NCBI RefSeq assembly: GCF_023283535.1
Contig: NZ_JAKILT010000026.1
Location: 1 to 64,000 of the forward strand
Length of the DNA stretch: 64,000 bases
Reading direction: 5' to 3'
Source: Shewanella sairae
Lineage (GTDB): Bacteria > Pseudomonadota > Gammaproteobacteria > Enterobacterales > Shewanellaceae
The first letter of the stretch is position 1, and each line of letters opens with the position of its first letter. The notes under the pieces are model-generated. The model worked only from the letters and a program-made list of their open reading frames with translations, ran no database searches and was not told where the DNA came from. Of the stretch, positions 15,708-25,424 are shown piece by piece. Position numbers and translations under genes: made by a program.

Positions 15708-16956
15708 TTCCACCTCCAAACTGACCATTTTCAAAGGAGGAGTTCACTTTCGGAGCATCAGGGCGCATTTGCGAATCATCGCTTTGTTTTCTATGAATAA
15801 CTTCATTAATGACATTGCTAGAAAACTGCTTACGAGCATTAGCTTCGAACTGCAAAATATTTATTTCGTTTTCAAGTTGAGCAATCGCTTTATCAATATC
15901 AATCTGAGCGACTTTATTCAGTGCGATATAGCGCTCATTTTTTCCTGCAATTAACGCCCTTCTTGCTAGTAAAGCCTTATCAATGGTTTGAATTAATGCT
16001 ACCTCAGAGACAACTCGTGGCTCGATAATATCTCGTGCTGGATCTTGTTTAAGCGCTTGAATGAATGCTAATGGAAATGATGCTGAGCCAATATCGCTCT
16101 CCATTGCGTCTTGTAGTTCTTGTTGCATACGAGCGGTTTGATGACTAACTTCGGCACTTAATCCAATGCCAGCAACGGCACCTTCCTTGCTCTTATCGAT
16201 GCCCGTTTGGGTCGTAACGTCACCAACTGCCCCTGTTAACCACGTAGTAAGCTCTTCACTCGTATCCCAGTAGCGATATAACCCTTCTTTTTTCTGAGCT
16301 GATTGACCGTCAGTTAACAGCTCAAACCCTGCACCAGCAGTGTCTTTTGTTATTTGAATTGCAGGTTGGCCTTGCCCACCGGCTTTTTGTCCGCCTTTCC
16401 AAACAACACCATCGTTGCCACTGTTCTGTTCAACATTTTTCTTAGCCTGTACTGCATCGCCATTTTTAGCCTCGCTAGTCCATGACTGAGCTTTACTTAG
16501 TTCAGTCCAATCCGTTGAGGCTAGTTTGTCACCCATCCAGTCAGTCATGTCCTCGCAAGAGTTTTTGCCGTTATCAAAGTCAAATTTCCCTTGTAAAACA
16601 CCATTCGTCAGTAAGTCATACAAACCTGGATCTTCTTTTTGGATAAAGTAACCAGGAAGTGACATAACTGCAGATGTGGCGTTCTCTAACATGCTTCCCA
16701 TCATGTCCTGAAAGCCGTCAGTAATGCCGTTTAATTGGTTTTTAACCGTTAAACCAGGATCTAAATTTCCACACTGCAGGTTCATATCCCAACCAATACC
16801 AAGAGTCTTCTGAGTTAAGTGACCCTCACGAGCTGGCGCGGAAATGACGTTACCGCCACCTAAGGTGTAATAGATTAAGTCGGTTTGTGCAGTAGCAGGG
16901 GCACTAGTACCGATTAACGCTAACATCATCATTCTTGTTAATTGTTTATGCTTCAC
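15700..16956 (-). CDS. ICE conjugation protein, TIGR03755 (PFL_4711) family
   Basis: A 418-aa exported protein with a signal peptide (cleavage after ATAQ, residue about 24) and an extended Gln/Ala-rich middle, matching the TIGR03755 family of integrating-conjugative-element proteins by gene order and its N-terminal pattern (YYTLGGGNVISAP). Comparable to F-type TraH/TraU-neighbour proteins in the periplasm; precise role unknown. It follows the TIGR03756 gene by 13 bp and overlaps the next small membrane gene. Confidence 0.82.
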   Translation of the reverse strand: MKHKQLTRMMMLALIGTSAPATAQTDLIYYTLGGGNVISAPAREGHLTQKTLGIGWDMNLQCGNLDPGLTVKNQLNGITDGFQDMMGSMLENATSAVMSLPGYFIQKEDPGLYDLLTNGVLQGKFDFDNGKNSCEDMTDWMGDKLASTDWTELSKAQSWTSEAKNGDAVQAKKNVEQNSGNDGVVWKGGQKAGGQGQPAIQITKDTAGAGFELLTDGQSAQKKEGLYRYWDTSEELTTWLTGAVGDVTTQTGIDKSKEGAVAGIGLSAEVSHQTARMQQELQDAMESDIGSASFPLAFIQALKQDPARDIIEPRVVSEVALIQTIDKALLARRALIAGKNERYIALNKVAQIDIDKAIAQLENEINILQFEANARKQFSSNVINEVIHRKQSDDSQMRPDAPKVNSSFENGQFGGGNG

Positions 16957-16969
16957 GGTTCATTCCTTA

Positions 16970-17941
16970 TTAATTGCCAAAATGCGCGACTAACATCGCC
17001 CCTTTTTGTTCACAACCTCGATAGGTACGCCATACCCCCCAGACATACTCGCCAGTCTCACTAATGCGTTCTGCGTAGGGATCACCAGTTGTTGTGCTGT
17101 CATCGATATCAGGCCAAGCTACCGCTTTCATTTCTTGTTTGGGGTAGAGTGGTTGCCAAAACGTTTCGTCATCTTTCTCACCAATAGCCTCAGGAGGCCA
17201 GTAGCCTTGTTTTTTGTCAGCGATGAGAGATTGATATACCCGACTCTGCATTGGCCTTGTAACGACGTGTGAGGCTTTGTAAGCGGCCATAGCAGCAGAT
17301 TTGTAAGGCTGTTTTTGAATTGAGAAGCCCCCTCGCGGGTATACACTGCCCCAATTGCCTAATCGATTGGTTAATGGGTTCCAACTCGACACATTAAACA
17401 CGTCAGGAATGTTAAAACGCCAACCGAGCGTATCTAGGCTGGAGAGGTAGTAGGGCATAAAGGGCGTTGAAGGACCTTCTAACGTGTACCCGAAGCTTGA
17501 GAGCATTTCAAAAAATGTGCCCTCTGCAGGGTGACCGATAATGTCCGTGTTTTGAAACGTAACCGTGGCGTTATCAAGTAATGTCGGGCTGCGTTTATGG
17601 CTACTCCCACCACCTTTGGCACCAGGAGTCGTTGGTGACATCCATTGGGTTGCTTGCCAAGGCGCTTCGCCAGTATTTAAGTAACTCATCGCCACCATAT
17701 CGGGTAAACGGTGTTTGACCTTAATTGATGTATCGGTATCGCAACCTAATGGTGTACAGGTCATCCACAGACACATTCCAATCACTTGGTAGTCAATGCA
17801 ATCAAGGCAAAGGCTACTTGCAAGAATTTCGGGGGTAGTGATACTGCCTGCTGTACTCGTATTCACGCTTAATGCACCTGTTAAACACAGTGCTAGCGGG
17901 ATTGAGCGAGACCATTTTTTAAGATTTGATGTCATCACCAT
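16970..17941 (-). CDS. ICE conjugation protein, TIGR03756 (PFL_4710) family, TraU-like
   Basis: A 323-aa exported protein with a signal peptide and a cluster of cysteines right after it (SSLCLDCIDY, GMCLWMTCTPLGC), characteristic of TraU-like TIGR03756 proteins that need disulphide formation in the periplasm. It is required for DNA transfer in related systems. The ATG at 17941 overlaps the VirB4-type gene's stop; an ATG six bases later has better SD spacing (GGGGAAG) and may be used. No DsbC-like gene was seen beside it. Confidence 0.83.
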   Translation of the reverse strand: MVMTSNLKKWSRSIPLALCLTGALSVNTSTAGSITTPEILASSLCLDCIDYQVIGMCLWMTCTPLGCDTDTSIKVKHRLPDMVAMSYLNTGEAPWQATQWMSPTTPGAKGGGSSHKRSPTLLDNATVTFQNTDIIGHPAEGTFFEMLSSFGYTLEGPSTPFMPYYLSSLDTLGWRFNIPDVFNVSSWNPLTNRLGNWGSVYPRGGFSIQKQPYKSAAMAAYKASHVVTRPMQSRVYQSLIADKKQGYWPPEAIGEKDDETFWQPLYPKQEMKAVAWPDIDDSTTTGDPYAERISETGEYVWGVWRTYRGCEQKGAMLVAHFGN

Positions 17942-20673
17942 TCTTCCCCTTGGTAATTAACTCGCCCCTCTTCGATACTTGCCGCTTTAAGCATTGCCGC
18001 TTCTAATGCAGTACAGTTATGCTTGTTCATGAAGTCTTCACGTTTCTTTTTTGCATCACCGTCTGTTTCGCCTAACGCGAGGTAAAGAGCCGGTGGAACA
18101 ATAGTGAAACGAGACAGGAACTTGTCATCCATACCCATTACAACGCCTTCTTTAAACTTATGCTTTTCAGAAGTCATCGAGCGTATGAGGTCGAGTTTGT
18201 TCTCGCTGAGTTTTTTGAATTGTTGCAAGGTTGATAGTTCGTCTTCACTCATGTTGAGCAAGATCCACCATTCAGCGTTGTTGAGCATTTTGCGAGATTC
18301 AGCGGGGAAATCTTTTAAATCCTGAGTTGCTAGCCAGAACCATGCTGAGAGCTTTCGCCACATTTTGACAATTTTTGTTGCATAGGGCGCAAGCAAGACA
18401 TTGGTTGAAATAAGATGCGCTTCATCTGTTAAGCATACGATAGGAACACCGCTAAATTGATCGCGCTCTGCGATGCCATTAATGGCGTTGATAAGCGAAA
18501 TGTAGGCTGTCGCCATCTGAGCTTCATAGCCATTTTTGGCATAAATACCCAAATCAATGATTGTGACGTCGGCCTCTGGCCATGGTGCGCCTTCTCCGTT
18601 GAAAATCTTACCTTCAAGACCCTCACAGAAAAATGCCATCGAGTCGCACATTACCCTTGCACGCTGTTGGCGTTCGGGTGGAATGCTTGAATCAGTTGAA
18701 AACGCAAGTAACGCCTCCCTAACGTGAGTAGGCCTTACCATCACATTATTGGCGTGGCATGTGTTCGCGGCATTAACGAGAGCCTGTCTCACCATGGAGC
18801 TGTCTGCGCGGCGATAATCTTCTAATTCCCGTTTTTCGCCGCCGGTGATCATCATTCGAGCCATGATTTCAAGTTCGCCTAAAATATCGCGAACTTCATC
18901 ATCTGGATTATCGTTGTCGTTTAAACGCTCAGGTAGCAATGCGTCATCGCTTGTGATTTGAGGTGCGTCACTACCGACTAAGTGCTTTGCATCTGCAAAA
19001 GGCGCTAGAGAAGTGCTACAGCCGGGCTTGAGGGAGACTTTGTTAACCGTTAAGCCATGAGCAAGGCAATAATCTGCTAATAAACCAAATGAATCGCCGG
19101 CTTCAATAATAAACATGCGAGGTCTATGAATAGCTAAAAAACGTAAACATATGCCGACTAAGGTGGCTGATTTCCCTGAGCCGGAAGGACCAAATAAATT
19201 CAAATGCGCGTTAGAACTAAAATCGCTCAAGGGGTCAAAATTTAACGGTTCACCGCCACGATTAAAAAACGTTAACGCCTCAGAGCCAGAGCCTATGCTA
19301 CGACCAAAAAGTGGCGATAGTCTTAGCATATCTTCAAGCCAAATGAAGCCGCAGTACCAGTATTTAGGATCGTTTTTAGGTTGGTAACTCATCGGTAACC
19401 AACGAAAGTAAGCGTCAAGAGGTGCGACTTGAGCGGTGTTATCGACAAATTTGGCGCCAAGCCCTTTAACATCAAAGACTGAGCGGATGGTTTCTGTGTG
19501 ACTCTCGATTACATCAAGGCTTTCACCTTGCAGGTAAATAGCAACTTGCCCACGCCATAGCGCATGTTTATTGATGAGGAAGCTCATTTCTTCACATTGA
19601 TCTCGACATTCGACGATTTCAGGTTCACCGCCAACTGCCGAATCTTTTATCTTTTTGATCCGCTCTTGTCCCGCCTTCGAGGTTTGCGGAACTAATGTCA
19701 TCATTAACATGCTACCAGGCGGCAAATCATCGAATAACACTCGTTTCTCAATATCTTGATCACTATCGTTTCCAACCTCACCAAATAGACGACCGGTTAA
19801 GATGGTTTCGCTAGACCAGTTGTCAAGTTCAACCACACGAGTAGCAATTGATTTACTATTATTGCTTTTAAACCACCACAGACCATTTTCAACATCGGCA
19901 GTGACGTTGCTTTGTAATAAGCGCTCTGTGTAATCACGGTCGATAGACGAAAATCGTTCGCGGTGTGACAGTTGATCCCGTTTAGTGCCTGGGTTGAGGA
20001 AAGGGGCGAGTAAATCGAATACTGCTGCACCACTTGCACGTGAAATTTTTACACCGTGATCTGATAAAGATGAAGGGTTCAACAAATAGCGTTGTAAAGA
20101 TGTCAGTTGCTTTCGGTTCTTTACGATAGTTGCTTGACTGCTGTCTTCGGGCAACCAACGATAAACCGCCAAGAAAACTTGACGAGAACGGCCTCGGAAG
20201 GGACGGTTTTTGGTGCTAAAAATGCCTTGCTCTCGTCCAATCAATGCAAAGTGTTTCTCGTCCTCAGCAAGTACGGCTTGGCTGAACGCATCATCCACAC
20301 GCACTTTGGCTTTTAATTTTGGGACGACATTGGCTAAATCGTCAATATCACGAGCCATGAGCTGAAATATCCACGGATTTTCGTTTTCAATATCACTTCC
20401 CATCTTACCGGCTGTAACAAAAGCATTGGTAATATTACCTAGAATGCTTTCAAGCCCTGCTTGATGTTTATCCTCAGTCGATACGGGATTGATTGAGAAA
20501 AACGCACCAACAGAACGCCCATCATCAAGTTGCGTAACCCCGTTTTTATCAATATCCGCCCAGGGGAGCTTTGCCGCAAAAGAAGGAGGGACACTGTAAT
20601 CAATCGCCGGCGCGGTTAACCCATGATTAGGGTTGAAGAACTTCACTATTTTTTGACTTAATTGCGTCAACAT
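17935..20673 (-). CDS. traC: conjugative transfer ATPase, VirB4/TraC type (TIGR03744)
   Basis: The 912-aa motor of the MPF-G T4SS. Walker A is FGPSGSGKS (about 494-502) and Walker B lies in IVCLTDEAHL in the C-terminal half. The N-terminal half is the VirB4/TraC membrane-associated domain. It powers pilus assembly and substrate transfer at the inner membrane. The start at 20673 has GGAG upstream and overlaps the stop of the lipoprotein gene in a TAATG junction. Family and order match PFL_4706-type ATPases. Confidence 0.92.
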   Translation of the reverse strand: MLTQLSQKIVKFFNPNHGLTAPAIDYSVPPSFAAKLPWADIDKNGVTQLDDGRSVGAFFSINPVSTEDKHQAGLESILGNITNAFVTAGKMGSDIENENPWIFQLMARDIDDLANVVPKLKAKVRVDDAFSQAVLAEDEKHFALIGREQGIFSTKNRPFRGRSRQVFLAVYRWLPEDSSQATIVKNRKQLTSLQRYLLNPSSLSDHGVKISRASGAAVFDLLAPFLNPGTKRDQLSHRERFSSIDRDYTERLLQSNVTADVENGLWWFKSNNSKSIATRVVELDNWSSETILTGRLFGEVGNDSDQDIEKRVLFDDLPPGSMLMMTLVPQTSKAGQERIKKIKDSAVGGEPEIVECRDQCEEMSFLINKHALWRGQVAIYLQGESLDVIESHTETIRSVFDVKGLGAKFVDNTAQVAPLDAYFRWLPMSYQPKNDPKYWYCGFIWLEDMLRLSPLFGRSIGSGSEALTFFNRGGEPLNFDPLSDFSSNAHLNLFGPSGSGKSATLVGICLRFLAIHRPRMFIIEAGDSFGLLADYCLAHGLTVNKVSLKPGCSTSLAPFADAKHLVGSDAPQITSDDALLPERLNDNDNPDDEVRDILGELEIMARMMITGGEKRELEDYRRADSSMVRQALVNAANTCHANNVMVRPTHVREALLAFSTDSSIPPERQQRARVMCDSMAFFCEGLEGKIFNGEGAPWPEADVTIIDLGIYAKNGYEAQMATAYISLINAINGIAERDQFSGVPIVCLTDEAHLISTNVLLAPYATKIVKMWRKLSAWFWLATQDLKDFPAESRKMLNNAEWWILLNMSEDELSTLQQFKKLSENKLDLIRSMTSEKHKFKEGVVMGMDDKFLSRFTIVPPALYLALGETDGDAKKKREDFMNKHNCTALEAAMLKAASIEEGRVNYQGEEW

Positions 20674-21086
20674 TAGCGTTCTCCTACAGGCATACGCGCT
20701 TTTGCATCACTCGGAGTCGCGTAATGAACACGCTCATAGAGCGGAAATACAGTGCTGTAACCTGGTACTGGCATTGAGCCATTTCGATGCGGGTAGACGT
20801 AGAACACCACGTCCGGATTAGGCAAACGAGGGAACTGGTTGAAAATTTCTCGATAGCTGTTACGGGTATAATCCGCTTGGCGTTCTGCCAGCAAAGCAGG
20901 AGAAAGCTCACGTCTCAACGTTGAGCGTTGCTGCAATAATTCATCGTTACTGCCAGTGCCCATTTTGGTTTCCCACACCTCTTTTACGTCAGTATCTGGT
21001 TGTGGCAGGGTCGATTGCTGACTCGTGGAGCAACCATAAAGAAATAAATATGACACAGCGATTAAGGAGATTTTAGTCAAGCGCAT
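20673..21086 (-). CDS. conjugative transfer lipoprotein (TIGR03751)
   Basis: A 137-aa lipoprotein: signal peptide with lipobox LYGCS near residue 20, then a soluble domain ending in HYATPSDAKARMP. It occupies the TraV/VirB7-like place between the TraB-like and TraC-like genes and would anchor the outer-membrane core. The ATG at 21086 (MRLTKIS) has GGGGG upstream; a longer in-frame start at 21131 lies within the upstream gene. Confidence 0.86.
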   Translation of the reverse strand: MRLTKISLIAVSYLFLYGCSTSQQSTLPQPDTDVKEVWETKMGTGSNDELLQQRSTLRRELSPALLAERQADYTRNSYREIFNQFPRLPNPDVVFYVYPHRNGSMPVPGYSTVFPLYERVHYATPSDAKARMPVGER

Positions 21087-22482
21087 AAGTGCCCCCTTGA
21101 GTATGAGTTGGGTAACGAACTTGACGGGCATCGACAGGTTTGTCGATTTTCAATGTTCGGCTTAAATGAACGGAGATTGCTGTACCAGGCGGTGTATAAA
21201 TCGCATCGAATGTGCTTGCCATGCGTTCTTTTATCCATGAGTTCACATTTTCAACACTGCCAGCAGCAGCGTTCGCAAGCGCGTATTTACTGGCATCCCC
21301 AGTGACTGACGAAGTGCCACTGCCTGTATCTGATACTGAGGTTGTGGTTTGTGCCGCTGCAGCAGCACTTGCAGCAGCGCTGACGCCATCAAGTACCCCC
21401 ATCATGGTTAAGTAGCTTGGGGCGTTAGTGATTTTGACGCCGTTTAGACAAGGATTACCATTGGGATCGGCTAAGAAACCTAACTGCATAGAGGTGATAA
21501 CTGAGTCGCCATCGTAATCACTCTGTGTTGTTTCATCAGTGTCAGGAATGGAGATAACACTGCCGTCATCCATGATTAAATCCAAAGTTTCAACAGCACC
21601 ACGAACACAAGACAGATTCCAATCACCAGTCACGGTGCCAGTGGCAATTGCCCCTTTAACATCAGGCAGCATGAAACCATTGGCCATCAGGTTTTCTTTA
21701 CCTATAACCAATGAAAATGGGTAAGGTGAGGTTACTTTTCCATTGACCGGGATACGGCCAATTAACGCAGTTAATGAGGTCGCATCACTTAGTACTGAAC
21801 CTCGCACTAATGTGTAAATAGGCGTTGCTGTTTCTTCGAATAATTTTTCTTTCTTAAGCGCTTCAAGCCTTGCTTGACGCGCTAAATTGGTTTGAACTTC
21901 AACCTTCATCCTTGGGGTGCTGAACACTCCTTTTTTATCAACACTTGCATCGATAGGGTCAACCCAAATTAAACCGTCTGTGCCTACCGGTACTGCGGGT
22001 TTAGTGTATGAACCACCACCTATACCTAATTGCTCATCCAATGAGGCGTCGTGGTTAACTACAGGGGGAGTAATACCGATTGCGTGAGTTCGTGCATCCA
22101 ACTCAACAAGTTGTTGGTTCACTTTGTCTTGTAATTCCGTCAATCCTGCGCTCATTTTTTCTTGCAAGGCATTGGCCGTAGATTTAGCTTGCAGTTGCTG
22201 CGCTGCTTCTTGCGCGTCAAGTCTGGCTTTCAGCGCGGCATTTTCCTCTTTCTGTGCATTGAGACTGATAGCTAATGTGCGCAGCGTGTTATCTGGCGTG
22301 TCAGCCGTCAAACCAAGCGTTTCTTGCAACGCTTGGGCATCTGCCGCCGATAACGTAACCTGTTCAGGTGTATTGTTATCAGTGGCGCTAGCCTTCTTTT
22401 CACTTGGACCGATGAGGCTTATCACAACGGCAAAGACCAGAACGCCTAGTAGCACTAAGATAAGTTTGTTTTTATTGGTCAT
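21073..22482 (-). CDS. traB: T4SS core protein, TIGR03752 (PFL_4705) family, TraB/VirB10-like
   Basis: An inner-membrane-anchored core channel protein: one N-terminal membrane segment (KLILVLLGVLVFAVVISLIG), a coiled-coil region (about 55-120), a proline-poor linker and a C-terminal beta-barrel domain with several cysteines. An Ala-rich insertion (near 375-390) corresponds to the membrane-crossing antenna area. The ATG at 22482 has GAAGG upstream. It links inner and outer membranes. Confidence 0.87.
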   Translation of the reverse strand: MTNKNKLILVLLGVLVFAVVISLIGPSEKKASATDNNTPEQVTLSAADAQALQETLGLTADTPDNTLRTLAISLNAQKEENAALKARLDAQEAAQQLQAKSTANALQEKMSAGLTELQDKVNQQLVELDARTHAIGITPPVVNHDASLDEQLGIGGGSYTKPAVPVGTDGLIWVDPIDASVDKKGVFSTPRMKVEVQTNLARQARLEALKKEKLFEETATPIYTLVRGSVLSDATSLTALIGRIPVNGKVTSPYPFSLVIGKENLMANGFMLPDVKGAIATGTVTGDWNLSCVRGAVETLDLIMDDGSVISIPDTDETTQSDYDGDSVITSMQLGFLADPNGNPCLNGVKITNAPSYLTMMGVLDGVSAAASAAAAAQTTTSVSDTGSGTSSVTGDASKYALANAAAGSVENVNSWIKERMASTFDAIYTPPGTAISVHLSRTLKIDKPVDARQVRYPTHTQGGTYALD

Positions 22483-23323
22483 GGGAATCACCTTCAACTG
22501 CGATGACCGGCTTAGGAGGCAGCGAATCCGCCAACGGTCCTTTACTTACCATAAATGCAGTGCTGGTACTGCTATCTGTACCTAACGGTCCAAGGTCTGG
22601 AAAAGCAAAACTCAAACCATAGAGGTCAGCCGTTACCTGACGAGGGTCAAGGAACAATGAGTCGTTGTTTTGGTGCGTCAGCGTTACAGCGGTGACGGTA
22701 TAGCCATCCAATGACCACGCCGCTACAGGTGTGGCTGTGACAGGCCATAATGAAAACGCTTGTGGTTGAATATCTTTCTCGATTTGCATTGTTGATCGAA
22801 CCACGCCTGGAAGGGGTTCAATTGCGTGAGAGGGGCTATACAGATTTTGGTAAGCGTAGCGTACAAGAAGTGTAGGAACGGGCATTGATAACCGCTGAAC
22901 ATGCTGCTCAAACGCATTATTAATTGCAACGTCTTCTTCTAATGCTTTTTTTTCATCAAGGGTTAAGATATCGACTTGTGTTTGCGCCATAATTCCAGCT
23001 CTTGCGCTAACGTCAATAAGCATGACCATGCCATCACGTAATCGCTCTACCTGTAACCTCTGAGCCTCAAAAGGTTTGTCTGCGGTGATATAAATTGTAC
23101 CGCTAAGCGAATCTACGGCTGCAGACTGGTAAAGCAAAGGCGGAACACCCACCCGTACATCACCATCAAATGACAATAATGTCTCTTGACCGACCGCAAC
23201 CGTAACGTTGATCGGATTGCCATCCCAAACAACGGCTCTGGAATTGGATTGTTGAACTGCATTATCAGCCCATGCGGAAGGTAACGCTGTAATCAACGTC
23301 ATAAGAAGAATTAAGCGCTTCAT
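22472..23323 (-). CDS. traK: T4SS protein, TIGR03749 (PFL_4704) family, TraK-like
   Basis: A 283-aa exported protein with a signal peptide (cleavage near AWA, residue 19) and a beta-rich VirB9/TraK-like N-terminal domain (repeated V-x-V and L-x-F strands). It should join the TraB-like protein and lipoprotein in the outer-membrane core complex. Overlaps both neighbours by a few bases. Confidence 0.86.
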   Translation of the reverse strand: MKRLILLMTLITALPSAWADNAVQQSNSRAVVWDGNPINVTVAVGQETLLSFDGDVRVGVPPLLYQSAAVDSLSGTIYITADKPFEAQRLQVERLRDGMVMLIDVSARAGIMAQTQVDILTLDEKKALEEDVAINNAFEQHVQRLSMPVPTLLVRYAYQNLYSPSHAIEPLPGVVRSTMQIEKDIQPQAFSLWPVTATPVAAWSLDGYTVTAVTLTHQNNDSLFLDPRQVTADLYGLSFAFPDLGPLGTDSSTSTAFMVSKGPLADSLPPKPVIAVEGDSHDQ

Positions 23324-23958
23324 TGTTTTTGTCCTGTAGTTACGTTAATTTCACGCGCCACGCCATCAAAGCAATCAAGGGCTAACCCCCACGGATTGTT
23401 ATTGACATCTACGTCATAACGCACCACGCGAAGCGGCCAACGTGCAAGAGATGCTTTGACCTCAGTGCCTTTGACATACTCTTTCAATTGCAAGTCAGCG
23501 TTGATCGTCCAGCTATCTTGGCTATGTGCGATCACTCTTGAATCATCAAAACCACGACCAGGCACTTCAAATAGCGCACGTTCACGACCGGCTAACTCGC
23601 CCTTGCTGCTTTTTGCCTGATAATCATCGGCCAGAATTTCACGACACTGTGGCGTGATGTACCATTTATAGGTATGTAAGTTGTTGCGATAGTCCTCGAC
23701 ACCATTGGTAGGCCAGCGGTTAATTTGTGAGAACATGCGAACACCAAACGAGTAGACATTAGGTGCAGGGATTTCCCACCAAAGTCTGGTTGAACCGGCG
23801 CGAAGATCTGGCGGTGTATGTACCGTGATTTCTTGCGCCGAGTTGTACCAGCCCACCGCTATAAAGAGACAAACGCCTCCTAATACACCGACTGCAAATC
23901 GAAGCGAACCAATGTGGGCGTCCCTGTTTTGTAAGGCATTACGAAATGCACTTTTCAT
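23320..23958 (-). CDS. traE: T4SS protein, TIGR03746 (PFL_4703) family, TraE/VirB8-like
   Basis: A 212-aa protein with one N-terminal membrane segment (FAVGVLGGVCLFIAVGWY) and a periplasmic domain with the VirB8-like features seen in TIGR03746 proteins (PPDLRAGS; Trp-rich SWTINADLQL). It is an inner-membrane assembly factor. Four-base overlaps with both neighbours indicate coupled translation. Confidence 0.88.
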   Translation of the reverse strand: MKSAFRNALQNRDAHIGSLRFAVGVLGGVCLFIAVGWYNSAQEITVHTPPDLRAGSTRLWWEIPAPNVYSFGVRMFSQINRWPTNGVEDYRNNLHTYKWYITPQCREILADDYQAKSSKGELAGRERALFEVPGRGFDDSRVIAHSQDSWTINADLQLKEYVKGTEVKASLARWPLRVVRYDVDVNNNPWGLALDCFDGVAREINVTTGQKQ

Positions 23959-24284
23959 TGATTAGCCTCATTTGATACGGCTTCACCGAGAAAGCGATAA
24001 CCTTCCATTTGTGCAGCCTTAAACAACATGAACGATGCTTCTGGTCCAAAGAACATCTCCATTTCATCGGTCGCGACCTCAGAGAAGTAATCAGCTTCGA
24101 GTTGTTTAAGTGCCTTAACTTCCATGACTCCCACATAGCTCGCCTTTTCACTGTTAACGCGATAAAGAGAGGCAACATAAGGCAGTTCCTCAAAGCGAAC
24201 TTCACACTGCGAGATTAATTCACCGGTGAATTGCAGGTTGCGTAATCGAGGATTGGATTGAATAAAATGATGGTGTTTCATCAT
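23955..24284 (-). CDS. hypothetical 109-aa protein inserted in the T4SS core
   Basis: A soluble acidic protein (starts MMKHHHFIQSNPRLRNLQFT) with no signal peptide or membrane segment and no recognised domain. It is tightly packed (4-bp overlaps on both sides) between the next gene and the TraE-like gene, a position that normally has no extra gene in PFGI-type clusters as I remember them. Possibly a lineage-specific assembly or regulatory factor. Confidence 0.72.
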   Translation of the reverse strand: MMKHHHFIQSNPRLRNLQFTGELISQCEVRFEELPYVASLYRVNSEKASYVGVMEVKALKQLEADYFSEVATDEMEMFFGPEASFMLFKAAQMEGYRFLGEAVSNEANQ

Positions 24285-24700
24285 GCCTCCTCTGTACCAA
24301 GATATGTTGCGTATTCCACACCTACAGCCGCTAACAATTGACGGGTATAGTCAGGTGAGCGGAAGAAATACACTAAATCGTGCTTGTCTTTAGTCAGCTT
24401 TATTCGGCAGCGATAATCTGAAATGTTGGCTACGTTTCGTGATTTCCACGTTTCAACCCCAAGCCATTCGCCGGTGCCTTGCACTTCGTAAATTTCTTGG
24501 ATCACATCGGTGTAAGCGATTTTACGTTGTTCAAAATCGCCCCTTTCTTTATCACGTAAACTTAAATCAGACGAAACGGGGTAGTCTGCATAGGTGCGTA
24601 GCCACCCCATTAACTTAATGGGATCACCTTTTGTGGGAAAAATATCAAATACGGTTGCTGGGACCGAGTGTGCAACATTCTTCACATCAGGATTAGACAT
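24281..24700 (-). CDS. hypothetical 139-aa protein inserted in the T4SS core
   Basis: A soluble protein (from MSNPDVKNVAHSVPATVFDI) of mixed alpha/beta prediction, no family recognised. The ATG at 24700 has AGGAG at correct spacing, so I reject a 59-residue upstream extension that would overlap the TIGR03750 gene out of frame. It ends in a 4-bp overlap with the 109-aa gene; the two probably form a functional pair. Confidence 0.75.
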   Translation of the reverse strand: MSNPDVKNVAHSVPATVFDIFPTKGDPIKLMGWLRTYADYPVSSDLSLRDKERGDFEQRKIAYTDVIQEIYEVQGTGEWLGVETWKSRNVANISDYRCRIKLTKDKHDLVYFFRSPDYTRQLLAAVGVEYATYLGTEEA

Positions 24701-25034
24701 GGAATTTCTCCTTTTTATTGTGGTAAATACCAGGGCTTGAGATATAACGATTTTGGTTGTAAAAAATATCAAACCGTTGATACAACCAACCTGTAGGCTT
24801 ACCGGTTCGCCACTTGATGATGCGATTTGCAATGGTTTTTGGTAACCATAAAATGACGGAGGCACCTGCAAGTGCACACAAGGCCAATGGCGTGAATGTT
24901 TCGAACGTCACTGTCAGCACACAACCTGCAATTAAGCCGACAACGGTCATGACACCCGTAAACACCATGACTTCAGGGACGCTTAAACCTTTAAGGAATG
25001 GCGGAGGTTCGTTGAGTAGTCGTGCATTTTTCAT
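24693..25034 (-). CDS. T4SS membrane protein, TIGR03750 family (TraL-like)
   Basis: A 113-aa protein with two adjacent membrane segments (FTGVMTVVGLIAGCVLTV and LALCALAGASVILW) after a short N-terminus (MKNARLLNEPPPFLKGLSVP), and a C-terminal RPTGWLYQ-like stretch (GKPTGWLYQRFD) typical of TIGR03750, comparable to F TraL. Start at 25034 overlaps the previous stop in a TAATG junction. Confidence 0.85.
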   Translation of the reverse strand: MKNARLLNEPPPFLKGLSVPEVMVFTGVMTVVGLIAGCVLTVTFETFTPLALCALAGASVILWLPKTIANRIIKWRTGKPTGWLYQRFDIFYNQNRYISSPGIYHNKKEKFHV

Positions 25035-25423
25035 TACGCGTTTTCCAAGCGTGCAAGCGCAAAGGTGACGCCCCAAATGGTCAGTAGAAGTAACGACGCT
25101 CCAATCACGCCATCAGTGATTAAGTCAGATTTCTCTTTCTTTTGTGCACGAACTTCTTGGAATATGCCCCACATGTGGATCAAGTAATATAATGATGCAG
25201 CCGCAATGCCAGCAGCGCCGCCATAGAGCACAATGTCATAGCTGTAGGCGAACCATGTTTTGAGGATATTGTCGTCATCACTGCCTTTTGAGGGTTCTTG
25301 GTTCGTTGGAATAGCAGCTTGAACCGCTTGCGTCGTTAAAAAGAGGGTGGCTATTGATGTCGTAAAGAGTACGTACAATCGACTTTTTACTTTATTGACT
25401 GTTTTTTTGTTTATGATTTGCAT
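25034..25423 (-). CDS. T4SS membrane protein, TIGR03745 family (pilin-like)
   Basis: A 129-aa protein with a signal-like N-terminal hydrophobic region (to about residue 36, AVQA) and two later membrane segments. This matches TIGR03745 proteins, which resemble F-type TraA propilin in size and topology and may form the conjugative pilus. A charged segment (RAQKKEKSD) lies between the two membrane segments. Confidence 0.84.
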   Translation of the reverse strand: MQIINKKTVNKVKSRLYVLFTTSIATLFLTTQAVQAAIPTNQEPSKGSDDDNILKTWFAYSYDIVLYGGAAGIAAASLYYLIHMWGIFQEVRAQKKEKSDLITDGVIGASLLLLTIWGVTFALARLENA

Positions 25424-25424
25424 G

